Below, one piece after another: positions 23,751 to 31,775 of a stretch of 64,000 nt of DNA; position 1 is the stretch's first letter; each line of letters begins with the position of its first letter. Origin of the DNA: an uncultured Poribacteria bacterium (GTDB taxonomy: Bacteria; Poribacteria; WGA-4E; WGA-3G); the NCBI GenBank assembly GCA_951828385.1, contig OX639973.1:4269200-4333199 (forward strand), given 5' to 3'. Position numbers and translations under genes: made by a program. The notes below the pieces were generated by a model. That model was not told where the DNA came from. It made no database searches and saw only the letters and a list, made by a program, of their open reading frames with translations.

Positions 23751-24374
23751 ATGACGAAAGAAAGACGAAATCAACTGATTGCAATCGGATTTTTGGTCGC
23801 TGGTATTGTTTTTCTCTATATAGAGGGTATCTCACGACTACCGGCGATTATCACGCAAAATGCTGTTTTGCTCAAGGGGATCGCGCTGGTGCTGCTGAGT
23901 ATTGCTGCCATCCTCGGTGGGACTGCCTTCGAGAATAAACAACGCATCGCCCTTATATCCGGTGTGGGTTTGGTCATTGGATTAGGATTTCTCTATTGGT
24001 TTCCGATTCCATCAGTGCTACGCGGTTCGGCATTTCATATCCTGTTCGCTTGTGCGATTGCATTCGGTATGACGACAACTGCGAAGCGGATCGCGACTAT
24101 GGGTGCCGCTCTCTTGGCATGTATCGGTTTTTTTTTCCTTTACCAACCCTTTTTCCCATCACTTGGGAGTACGGCTTTACATCTACTTCTACCCGGTATC
24201 ATCGTTTTTTCGATTGTCTTTTCGCAGAAAACCTTGTGTGAACGCTTCTCTATTGGTTTAATCGCATTGGGTTTGATTGCACTCTGCCAACCGTTTTTCA
24301 TGTTGTTTTACCAAACCGGCTTTCAGTTATTGCTTACCGGTTTAACAGGATTTATTGTCGCAGCACACCGTTAG
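23751..24374 (+). CDS. Unknown multi-pass membrane protein
   Basis: 207 residues, almost entirely hydrophobic, with seven to eight helices (for example IAIGFLVAGIVFLYIEG, GIALVLLSIAAILGG, LISGVGLVIGLGFLYWF). A loosely repeated pattern of paired helices ending in YQPFF/CQPFF suggests an internal duplication. No family is recognised. The ATG is preceded by GAAGGG. It lies between a coiled-coil protein gene and a FAD oxidoreductase gene, the latter after a 165-base repeat-filled spacer. Confidence 0.6.
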   Translation: MTKERRNQLIAIGFLVAGIVFLYIEGISRLPAIITQNAVLLKGIALVLLSIAAILGGTAFENKQRIALISGVGLVIGLGFLYWFPIPSVLRGSAFHILFACAIAFGMTTTAKRIATMGAALLACIGFFFLYQPFFPSLGSTALHLLLPGIIVFSIVFSQKTLCERFSIGLIALGLIALCQPFFMLFYQTGFQLLLTGLTGFIVAAHR

Positions 24375-24539
24375 TAGTTGTCAGTTGTCAGAGTTAGAGT
24401 CGTCAGTTTTCAGTTCGGTTTTTCTGCGAAAAACCTTTCAGTTTGCCTCGCAGTGAGAGTTAAGAGAAAGACTTGATGAATCAGATCGCCCTCTTAACTG
24501 ACAACTGATAACTATTCCCTCTGATAACTGAAAACTTCA
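24375..24539. repeat. Palindromic GTTGTCAGT/ACTGACAAC repeat element
   Basis: The left part, AGTTGTCAGTTGTCAG with AGTTTTCAGTT, is complementary to the right part, ACTGACAACTGATAACT with ACTGAAAAC. The intervening sequence can also pair (TTTTTC-TGCG-GAAAAA). The whole spacer is one imperfect palindrome, the fullest copy of the family also at 2174-2300 and 17248-17280. Confidence 0.65.
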
Positions 24540-25691
24540 ATGTCAAACATATCTCCTAATTCCAAGAAAAAAAAAGTTGTGATAGTGGGTGCGGGTATCA
24601 TCGGTGCCACGCTCGGTTATCATCTGTCCCAGCGAAAGGGTCTTACTGTGACGCTTCTGGAGCGGGATGTCCCCGGTGCAGGCGCGTCCGGTCACTCTTT
24701 TGCATGGGCAAACGCTTTTGGAAAAGACCCACGTGAGTATCACACGCTCAATCGGCGTGCGTTAGATATGTGGTACCGGTTGGCACATCATCTTGATGCG
24801 GATATTGGTATCCACTACGGCGGTGAAATGCGGTGGGAGAACGACCCGCAACGTGCCACGCAGCTGCGGGAACGTATCCAACAGATCCAAGCGTGGGGGT
24901 ATCCGTGTCGTCTGATCACCTCTGACGAAATGTTAGCACTTGAACCACACCTACACCCCGGTACTGTGTTAGCTGCGTCCCTCTCCGAAGCAGATATTCA
25001 CATCGAAACCGACACATTTATTGATGTTTGTCTCTGTCATGCGCGCGAAGCAGGTGCGGTTGTGCAGGCACAAACCAGCGTCACAGGTTTTGTCATTCGT
25101 AACGGCAATATCGCTGCTGTGAAAACGACCCATGGAGAGTTTCCGTGTGATGTCGTTGTCTTGGCGAGCGGTATTCAGACGACCGAATTGGCTTCTCTGG
25201 CAGAAGTCAATATTCCGCAACAACGGAGTCCGGGCATTGTTATTAAAACGACACCGTGTGCTGAGGTTTTACACAACGTAGCAATCATTCACGCACCGTC
25301 AACAGATGAACGCCATCAACACCTCCATCTCCGGCAATTGGCTGACGGAAGCCTCAGAATCGGGCAGGGAACCCAAGAAGGGATAAACCGTGATGACTCG
25401 CAACAGTATGCCGACGCACTGCTTGATCGTGCGAAAGCCTATTTGCCGAGAATAGCGGAGGCGAAGGCGATTCCAACACCTGTTGGGTATCGTCCGATGC
25501 CGCTTGATGGGTTTCCGGTACTCGGATTTACTGAATCGGTGCCGAACCTGTATATTACCTTAATGCACAGCGGTGTGACGTTAGCACCTTTGGTGGGTGA
25601 AATGGCGACGTTAGAAATCGTAGATGGTGTAGAGGTGGATTGGTTTGCACCCTATCGACCAGAGCGGTTTAGCGTGCGTTCCAGCGGCTAA
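24540..25691 (+). CDS. FAD-dependent oxidoreductase, DAO (glycine/D-amino acid oxidase) family
   Basis: A 383-residue flavoenzyme. An N-terminal dinucleotide-binding fold shows VVIVGAGIIGATLGYHL (GxGxxG, residues 14-30) with Glu at the end of beta-2 (LLERD). The DAO landmarks SGHSFAWANAFG and the C-terminal GYRPMPLDGFPVLGFTES...LMHSGVTLAP complete it. It should oxidise an amine or amino acid, passing electrons to oxygen or a carrier. The substrate cannot be told. The ATG at 24540 has no clear ribosome binding site because the repeat element ends directly in front of it. Confidence 0.85.
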   Translation: MSNISPNSKKKKVVIVGAGIIGATLGYHLSQRKGLTVTLLERDVPGAGASGHSFAWANAFGKDPREYHTLNRRALDMWYRLAHHLDADIGIHYGGEMRWENDPQRATQLRERIQQIQAWGYPCRLITSDEMLALEPHLHPGTVLAASLSEADIHIETDTFIDVCLCHAREAGAVVQAQTSVTGFVIRNGNIAAVKTTHGEFPCDVVVLASGIQTTELASLAEVNIPQQRSPGIVIKTTPCAEVLHNVAIIHAPSTDERHQHLHLRQLADGSLRIGQGTQEGINRDDSQQYADALLDRAKAYLPRIAEAKAIPTPVGYRPMPLDGFPVLGFTESVPNLYITLMHSGVTLAPLVGEMATLEIVDGVEVDWFAPYRPERFSVRSSG

Positions 25692-25857
25692 CAGCGCAAA
25701 AAAGGCGCGCTTGCCGAGTTTATCGCCCTAAGCATATTCAACTATTTCCCCAACTAAAACATCAAGGTAAAAATGCCTGAAAACCCAGTAAATATAAGGG
25801 TTCATGAACTTTTTTATCACCCCAATTTTAAAACGAAACCTATTTAGTCTATTATCC

Positions 25858-25886
25858 TTGTTTTTTTCTGAAATTTAGTGTATACT
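25858..25886 (+). promoter_or_regulatory. Probable promoter of the AT-rich gene pair
   Basis: TTGTTT (25858-25863), 17-base spacer, TATACT (25881-25886), about 50 to 65 bases before the first gene of the pair. Confidence 0.5.
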
Positions 25887-25933
25887 TAGAGTTATATCTT
25901 GATACTGTTATTAGGTTTATTTTAAGAATATTA

Positions 25934-26341
25934 TTGAAGGAATATAGGAAATTGAAATTATTAGGCTCACATTTAGATAATTGTCCTCCAGAAGATGCTG
26001 AACCCGCGTCAGGAATAGTATATTATCTTGTTCGGAATAATCCACCTCAAGAAGGAGATTTTATCCCTGGAATAGAAAAACACCCAAGTGTTTATAAACA
26101 CAGACCAAAAGATCAGATATGCCAAGCGCATGGATTTTCAGTATTTAAAGACATCGAAGATGCTTTGAAAATTAAAGAAGAATTTAACTCTCTTAAAGAC
26201 ACAGAACCTGCCGTAGGTGAATTAACTCCAGAATGTGGAGTGATTAAGAATACGCCTTCGCGGACTCGCCGTTCACATCACACATGGTGGCCACCTGATG
26301 GCATGAAAATATGGTCCTTATTTAAGATAGAAATGCAGTAA
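25934..26341 (+). CDS. Unknown protein in AT-rich accessory patch
   Basis: 135 residues or somewhat less. Start choices are TTG 25934 and TTG 25952; the latter has AAGGA and TAGGAAA in front. The middle (SGIVYYLVRNNPPQEGDFIPGIEKHPSVYKH) and C-terminal NTPSRTRRSHHTWWPPDGMKIWSLFKI have no motif I know. There is no signal peptide or membrane segment. The DNA is clearly more AT-rich than the surroundings, suggesting transfer. The next gene begins ten bases on with its own AAGGAAAG, so the two form an operon. A toxin/immunity or defence role is possible for such pairs, but nothing in the sequence proves it. Confidence 0.6.
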   Translation: MKEYRKLKLLGSHLDNCPPEDAEPASGIVYYLVRNNPPQEGDFIPGIEKHPSVYKHRPKDQICQAHGFSVFKDIEDALKIKEEFNSLKDTEPAVGELTPECGVIKNTPSRTRRSHHTWWPPDGMKIWSLFKIEMQ

Positions 26342-26351
26342 GGAAAGTATT

Positions 26352-26768
26352 ATGTCTGATATACTTAACATCCCAGAATTAGGCGAACTTGAGATTGTGG
26401 AAATATATGACTACTACAATGTGCCTATCCTTTTCTCATGTCGGAATTCTGTATCTCATCTATACATAGTTATCTTTGCAGATCACTTGCCTGAGTATGA
26501 GATGTGGCTCTATGCAGAAGTGTCGCTCATGCGCCTTAATCTCATACGATCTGGTGTAGTTGATCTTCATGATGCTTTTTCTAAGCCAGAAATGGGACGC
26601 TTACTTAAAGTGATGATCCCACACAGTAATTCTACGGAATTTAATTCTGAGTATGTTACTCCAGATCAACTTCACAGCGATGTATTTCCGCCTATTAATA
26701 AATACCTTAATTTTGGAGATACTCCTCTTGTTGCCCAGGCAAATTTGGTAGAAATAGCAAAATCATAA
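26352..26768 (+). CDS. Unknown protein (DUF6575-like?), reading frame ends at in-frame TAA
   Basis: 138 residues before the first stop. ELGELEIVEIYDYYNVPILFSCRN...LYIVIFADHLPEYEMWLYAEVS...GVVDLHDAF resembles the small DUF6575-type proteins, a tentative match from memory. After TAA 26766-26768 the same frame stays open for 135 more codons, so this is probably the front half of a roughly 273-residue protein. AAGGAAAG lies eight bases before the ATG. It is cotranscribed with the preceding unknown gene. AT-rich composition again marks it as accessory DNA. Confidence 0.65.
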   Translation: MSDILNIPELGELEIVEIYDYYNVPILFSCRNSVSHLYIVIFADHLPEYEMWLYAEVSLMRLNLIRSGVVDLHDAFSKPEMGRLLKVMIPHSNSTEFNSEYVTPDQLHSDVFPPINKYLNFGDTPLVAQANLVEIAKS

Positions 26769-27176
26769 AGGCTTCTTACATCACTTAGTGAGTCAGGTGC
26801 AGATACAACGTTCTCATGGGCATCACCAAAGTCAGATGAACAAAAGACAGTATCTTTATCAAAAAATGAAATACCTAAACTCATAGGAATTCTTCAGACC
26901 TTTCAAGAAGAACAAGAAACGCCTGTCACAGTTACTGGAGAATTAATTGGTATATCTCTTGGCAGTAAAAAATTTGAGATAAAGACGGAAAATAAAACTT
27001 ACAAAGGATTTATTTTAAAAGACGCTGATAGCAGTATAAAAAACGCAGCTGTGAGTCGTAGATATAAAGGACAAATTAAAGAAATATTAAACAAAAGCGA
27101 GGCAACAGATGAAATTGTCAAAACAGAATATTTACTACTAAAACTTGAGGAGATAGATTCTCAGTATTCTTCCTAA
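26769..27176 (+). pseudogene. Continuation of the DUF6575-like gene beyond an in-frame stop
   Basis: Directly after the TAA the frame of 26352-26768 continues as RLLTSLSESGADTTFSWASP and on to KLEEIDSQYSS with stop TAA 27174-27176, 135 codons without interruption in AT-rich DNA. No start codon with a ribosome binding site lies near its beginning, so independent translation is unlikely. A change of one base (for example CAA to TAA) would produce the break. TVTGELIGISLGSKKFEIKTENKTYKGFI looks like a small beta-rich domain. Confidence 0.6.
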
Positions 27177-27213
27177 CCAAAGTATTAAGTCTTAAAATTC
27201 TCCAAACTCAAAA

Positions 27214-28086
27214 CTACTTATTGCGTTCATATTTTTCCCTATACGCTTTTACCAAGTCTCCTTTCCGAAAGCCGGGGACAGCCGTAGCGCACTCCTGTGC
27301 CAGATGTTCGTAATCAATCTCCATCAAACGCGCTAAGACGGTAGGATTTTTCGCTTTCAAAAGTATCCACTGCTTATGCTTTTCACACTGCTTCTCGTCT
27401 GTCTCTCTACGCGAATAATCCTGCCACCCTTGACACGGGACAGCGAAATCAAATGGGTTCTGAAAGACTTTCAAAGCGTCAGGTGTGTTATTGTACTGCC
27501 ATATCTCAAAATCTTTATGTTGAATGGGTAGCGGTTTATATTGACGCATATCGTTGTGCGTGGTTGGTAAACGAGTCCATATCTGAAATTCGGTATTTAC
27601 TGCGTAAGACTTGCCTGTACTGAGGTGGAAGGCATCCCTTGGGAGCGGCAATTTGCTGATGAAGCGCATATCCCGGTCAAGCCGCTTGTGGGTGGTAAAT
27701 TTTCGGAAATTGACGGGGACAACAAAGGCGATGATGTCTGCTAAATGGGCTGCATGATTAAAGAAGGCTATTGCTAATTTGCCGCGTTTACCGAAAGGTG
27801 GATTCCCGATGACCACAGTATCTTGCGGGGCGGATGGTAAATCGGTGATTTTAAAAAAGTCTTGGCGTTTCACATCCTTACATTTCGGCACGAGATCGAT
27901 GCCGAATCGTTTTTTCGAGGGTAAGAGTTTGTAAAACGCACCGGTGCCGGCAGCAGGTTCGACAAAAAAGAGGTCGCTGAGATTCCGGTTTAGCGTCGAG
28001 AGCGTGTTTGTGAAATGCGCCCAACATGCTTCCGCGACCTCTGATTTAGTGTAAAACTGACCTAATAGATTCTCCAAACCTTCCAC
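27214..28086 (-). CDS. Solitary SAM-dependent DNA adenine methyltransferase
   Basis: A 290-residue methylase. Motif I, FVEPAAGTGAFY (about residues 41-52), binds S-adenosylmethionine. The catalytic motif IV, VVIGNPPFGKRG (about 91-102), is the (N/D)PP(F/Y) signature of N6-adenine methylases. It begins with LGQFYTKSEVAE, as in Type I/IIG-like M domains, but is short and lacks a target-recognition domain or nuclease. No restriction gene adjoins it, so it is an orphan methylase or anti-restriction remnant. The start is a GTG in AAAGGTGG context and is uncertain by a few codons. It converges with the AT-rich unknown pair. Confidence 0.8.
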   Translation of the reverse strand: MEGLENLLGQFYTKSEVAEACWAHFTNTLSTLNRNLSDLFFVEPAAGTGAFYKLLPSKKRFGIDLVPKCKDVKRQDFFKITDLPSAPQDTVVIGNPPFGKRGKLAIAFFNHAAHLADIIAFVVPVNFRKFTTHKRLDRDMRFISKLPLPRDAFHLSTGKSYAVNTEFQIWTRLPTTHNDMRQYKPLPIQHKDFEIWQYNNTPDALKVFQNPFDFAVPCQGWQDYSRRETDEKQCEKHKQWILLKAKNPTVLARLMEIDYEHLAQECATAVPGFRKGDLVKAYREKYERNK

Positions 28087-28142
28087 CTTTTAGTATCTCG
28101 ATACTTGTCAAGGCAGCCCGTCTCAATACATTCAGTCAAGGC

Positions 28143-29309
28143 TTACTCAAAGCGTACCAACTTACCATCTTTGACAATCAAGACCTTCTCGTCGTAAACC
28201 GCGTCCCCGTTAGCATCAAAAGAGAATTTGCCGAAAATTGTGTCAAAATCTCTGATACTTGCGAGCGCGTCTCGAATCGCTGCAGCATCGGTTGATTGTG
28301 CGTTCGCGATCGCCGCCGCCAGAATATGAAGTGTTGCATACGAACGCGCGGCGTAGTTGGTCGGTTCTGTGCCGAATTTGGTGCTGTAATTTTCCACAAA
28401 GGCTTGATTTCCTGGTGTGTCAAGGGCAGTTCCCCACCCTACAAAAGTTATTGCACCCTCAGCAGCTGCACCTGCGGCTTGCACATCTGCTGCAGTCAAT
28501 GTACGGACGATAAAGGGAGCGGATATACCGAGTTCACGCCCTTGCATGAGGATCCCAGGCTTTTCCGGCGATAAACATGAAACAAAAATAACATCAGGGT
28601 TCAAGGTCTGGATTCGGGTTAATTGTTCAGAAAAGTCGGTATCCCCACCTTGGAAGGTTTCAGTCGTTATCACTTCAACGCCTTTCGCGGTAAGGACTTC
28701 CTGCACGGACGCGTCTCCATCGGTGGAGAAAAAATCGGTTTCATCATACATTGTCGCGGCGCGTTGATAACCGAGTTTTGTCTGTGTGACTTCAATGCCA
28801 GGCGGAATAAGTCTATCTGTCGTCAGCGAGACGCGAAAAACGTAATCTCCGATCGCACTGAGACCGCGGGCAGCGGATGTCGGGCTAATCGCCACAACCT
28901 GATTTTCTTGCGCTATCGGAAAAGTCATCTCAGTTTGACCTGAGGTAGCAGGTCCGAGAATAATAGACACGTCTTCTTGGTGAATCAGTTTATTGAAAGC
29001 TTCAACGGCTCCGTCTATAGTGCTCTGATCGTCTTCGATAATAAACTTGAGTTTTATTCCACTCGGATGCGCAGCGTTAATCTCGCTGAGTGCCAACTCA
29101 AAGCCTTGTGAGTTTAGGATGCCAAACGGGTCAGCGAGTCGTCCTGTTAGTGGTAAAACGACACCGACAGAAATTTCTTTACTGGGTTCTACGATCTGAG
29201 GCGCGTCAGATTGGATAATTTGGGAAACCCGATCACAGGCAGAAAGTCCTGCAATCAATACGATAATTACGGATAAAAGTGTGAAAGTTATGTTTTTTTG
29301 AATGTTCAT
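28143..29309 (-). CDS. Branched-chain amino acid type ABC substrate-binding lipoprotein
   Basis: A 388-residue periplasmic binding protein. A lipoprotein signal ends in LSAC with lipid-attached Cys25. The mature part matches Peripla_BP_6 (LivJ-like): ISVGVVLPLTGRLADPFG, IILGPATSGQTEMTFPIAQENQVVAISPTSAA, YDETDFFSTDGD, and VIFVSCLSPEKPGILMQGRELG. It should capture an amino acid or related solute for an ABC importer. No permease or ATPase gene is nearby, so it is an orphan receptor. A minus-strand promoter lies at 29401-29428. Confidence 0.88.
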   Translation of the reverse strand: MNIQKNITFTLLSVIIVLIAGLSACDRVSQIIQSDAPQIVEPSKEISVGVVLPLTGRLADPFGILNSQGFELALSEINAAHPSGIKLKFIIEDDQSTIDGAVEAFNKLIHQEDVSIILGPATSGQTEMTFPIAQENQVVAISPTSAARGLSAIGDYVFRVSLTTDRLIPPGIEVTQTKLGYQRAATMYDETDFFSTDGDASVQEVLTAKGVEVITTETFQGGDTDFSEQLTRIQTLNPDVIFVSCLSPEKPGILMQGRELGISAPFIVRTLTAADVQAAGAAAEGAITFVGWGTALDTPGNQAFVENYSTKFGTEPTNYAARSYATLHILAAAIANAQSTDAAAIRDALASIRDFDTIFGKFSFDANGDAVYDEKVLIVKDGKLVRFE

Positions 29310-29400
29310 AAAACTCCTTTGACGATATACAATGTGTGCCTATTCGTTTGGTTATCAAGAAAATAGCACGTGGTGTGTGCTTTCCATTTTAGTTGTACTT

Positions 29401-29428
29401 ATTATATCATTTTTCCTGTGAAAATCAA
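29401..29428 (-). promoter_or_regulatory. Promoter of the binding-protein gene
   Basis: Read on the minus strand: TTGATT (29428-29423), 16-base spacer, TATAAT (29406-29401). Confidence 0.55.
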
Positions 29429-29461
29429 GGTAAAAGCAATTTCTCTTGGGATTTTCTGTCC

Positions 29462-29490
29462 TTGACCAATTTTCTATTGTCGGGTATATT
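29462..29490 (+). promoter_or_regulatory. Promoter of the Gfo/Idh-enolase pair
   Basis: TTGACC (29462-29467), 17-base spacer, TATATT (29485-29490), about 39 bases before the start codon at 29529. Confidence 0.6.
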
Positions 29491-29528
29491 ATAGGAAATC
29501 GAAGCGTCAGAAGATCACATGGAGTTAT

Positions 29529-30530
29529 ATGACAACAGAAGTAAAATCAAGGGTCCGCTGGGGGATTCTCAGCACAGCAAATATTGCCACGAAGGTCGCA
29601 CAAGCGATCCATCTTGCTCAGAACACTGATTTAATTGCGGTTGCGAGTCGGACAGAAGAACGCGCTGCCACATGGGCAGAAGACCACAATGTTCCCACGG
29701 CTTACGGCACTTACGCCGCGCTCCTCGCCGATGATTCGATAGATGCCATCTACATCCCTTTACCCCCTTCACTCCATGCTGAATGGACAATCAAAGCAGC
29801 GGAACACGGTAAACACGTCCTTTGTGAAAAACCGCTTGCCGCGAATGCTGACGAAGCTCTCGCTATGGCGGATGCGTGTCGTCAAAACGGTGTGCAACTG
29901 ATGGACGGTGTTATGTGGGTGCACCATGATCGGACAGCGGCAATGAAAGAGAAAATAACAGACGGCACGCTCGGCAAACTTCGCCGAGTGACAGCGGCGT
30001 TCACATTCAATTGGGATACAATCCCTGTTCGGAATATCCGTGCGATGAAGGAATTCGCGGGTGGAAGCCTCGGCGATTTAGGTTATTACTGTGTCCGCGC
30101 GATTCTCTGGGCTTATGAGCAGATGCCGACACAGGTATTCGCAACGGCACGCTACAAGGTGGGGGTTGATTTCAACCTTGCGGGTATCCTCTGGTTTGAC
30201 GATGAACGCATCGCTACTTTGGATTGTGGGTTCGACACGGGACTCCGAAAGTGGTTTGAAGTGGCAGGCACGCGTGCCTCGATTGTCTGCGATGATTTCA
30301 CTGTTCCAACCTCCGAAGGGACTGCTCGATTTTGGGTTCACGGTTCGGACGGGAACGCGCAAAACACTGTTGGCGGGTGCATCCAAGAAGTTAAGATGAT
30401 AGAGTGTTTCTCTCGGATTGTGCAATCTGGAAATCTTGAGGCAAAATGGTCCGATGTTGCCGTCAACACAATGCGCGTCTGTGACGCGCTCCTTGAATCA
30501 GATCGGCGAAAAGAGGTTGTTAAACTGTAG
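29529..30530 (+). CDS. Gfo/Idh/MocA family oxidoreductase
   Basis: A 333-residue NAD(P)-dependent sugar-type dehydrogenase. The N-terminal Rossmann start RWGILSTANIATKVAQAI (residues 9-26) replaces the usual GxGxxG with STANIA, as in the dihydrodiol dehydrogenase and glucose-fructose oxidoreductase branch. The conserved Lys is in HVLCEKPLAANADEA, and FAGGSLGDLGYYCVRA contains the candidate catalytic Asp. The C-terminal domain is a mixed sheet. A ten-base gap to the next enolase-type gene makes an operon for oxidising and dehydrating a sugar or sugar acid. Confidence 0.88.
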   Translation: MTTEVKSRVRWGILSTANIATKVAQAIHLAQNTDLIAVASRTEERAATWAEDHNVPTAYGTYAALLADDSIDAIYIPLPPSLHAEWTIKAAEHGKHVLCEKPLAANADEALAMADACRQNGVQLMDGVMWVHHDRTAAMKEKITDGTLGKLRRVTAAFTFNWDTIPVRNIRAMKEFAGGSLGDLGYYCVRAILWAYEQMPTQVFATARYKVGVDFNLAGILWFDDERIATLDCGFDTGLRKWFEVAGTRASIVCDDFTVPTSEGTARFWVHGSDGNAQNTVGGCIQEVKMIECFSRIVQSGNLEAKWSDVAVNTMRVCDALLESDRRKEVVKL

Positions 30531-30539
30531 GAGGCTTGC

Positions 30540-31727
30540 ATGAAGATTACGAACATTGAGACTTTTGTTGTGGACGCGGGGTGGCGGCCTTGGATTTTTG
30601 TGAAGGTGGAGACCGATGAAGGTATCACCGGCTACGGTGAATGTAGTGATGGCAGGAACCCTAACGGTGTGGCGGGGACTATCAAAGACCTCACACCGCT
30701 ACTCATCGGACGCGATCCGCGTGCTTATGAGATGCGGTTTTGGGATATGATTCGCGGTTCTCGGCAAAGCCCTGGCGGCATCGCTGCGAAAGGGATCGCG
30801 GGTATTGAGTGTGCGCTGGTGGATATTAAGGCGAAGGCGTTAGGAATCTCCGTTGTGGAACTGTTCGGTGGACCGACACGCGACGATGTGCGCGTCTATT
30901 GGTCGCACTGCGGTTCCTCTCGGGCACGCAACTATGAACTCATTGGGGTGCCACCTTTAAGAACGATGGACGACATCACCGCGTTAGGTCGAGAAGTTGT
31001 TGAGAAAGGATTCACCGCTCTCAAAACCAACATTGTTATTCCCGGCGACCCAGCTTCCGTCTATTTCCCTGGCTTCAGCAATGGACCCGGTACCACCGAC
31101 GGAAACGTAACACCTCAACTCCTGCGGCACATTGAAACCTTAATCGGCACCTTTAGAGAGGCAGTTGGTCCCGATGTTGGTATTAATCTTGATCTGAACT
31201 TCAATTTCAAACCGGAGGCGTGCATGCGTATCGCCAAGGTGCTTGAACCGTTCGACATGTTATGGTTAGAGATTGATATGTACGACCATGAGGCGCTCCG
31301 TCAAATCAAGGATTCCACGACGACGAAGATATGTACCGGCGAAAATCTCTATTACATGCGCGAGTATCTACCCTATTTTGAATGCCGTGCTGCCGATGTT
31401 TTCATGATAGATGTGCCGTGGAACGGATTCGCACCCTCAAAGAAGATTGGTGACTTGGCGAATGTGTTCCACCTCAATGTTGCGCCGCATAACTATTATA
31501 GCCACCTCGCTACCTATATGAGTGCGAGCCTCTGTGCCGTGTTACCGAATGTGCGGATCATGGAGATTGATATTGATGATGTTCCATGGAAAGACGACTT
31601 GACGACGCGCATCCCAGAAATTGTGGACGGCTATATGAAAACCCCGACGCGTCCCGGGTGGGGAACTGAGTTGAATGAAGAGGCAGTCAAAGCGCATCTC
31701 TGGGATAACCGGAGAGGCGATTGGTAA
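30540..31727 (+). CDS. Enolase-superfamily enzyme, sugar-acid dehydratase-like
   Basis: A 395-residue protein. The capping domain reads VKVETDEGITGYGECSDGRNP and the barrel carries AGIECALVDIKAKALG, LKTN, the metal ligands in GINLDLNFNFKPE, WLEIDMYD and CTGENLYY, and NVAPHNYYSHLATYMSASLCA. This pattern is close to galactonate/gluconate-type dehydratases of the mandelate racemase group. It probably removes water from a hexonate, Mg2+-dependent. GTAGGAGG lies upstream of the ATG. It is paired with the preceding Gfo/Idh gene; substrate not determined. Confidence 0.87.
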   Translation: MKITNIETFVVDAGWRPWIFVKVETDEGITGYGECSDGRNPNGVAGTIKDLTPLLIGRDPRAYEMRFWDMIRGSRQSPGGIAAKGIAGIECALVDIKAKALGISVVELFGGPTRDDVRVYWSHCGSSRARNYELIGVPPLRTMDDITALGREVVEKGFTALKTNIVIPGDPASVYFPGFSNGPGTTDGNVTPQLLRHIETLIGTFREAVGPDVGINLDLNFNFKPEACMRIAKVLEPFDMLWLEIDMYDHEALRQIKDSTTTKICTGENLYYMREYLPYFECRAADVFMIDVPWNGFAPSKKIGDLANVFHLNVAPHNYYSHLATYMSASLCAVLPNVRIMEIDIDDVPWKDDLTTRIPEIVDGYMKTPTRPGWGTELNEEAVKAHLWDNRRGDW

Positions 31728-31775
31728 TAATACTTACGTGAGAGTTACCTGAACATAAACGGGAGAATTAACTTT

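Noticed and set aside
12443-27176. Idea that TAA is reassigned to an amino acid, to explain the two in-frame stops
   Set aside because: Intact genes such as trpD, trpC, tnpB and nfo end at TAA at the expected length, so TAA is a normal stop here.
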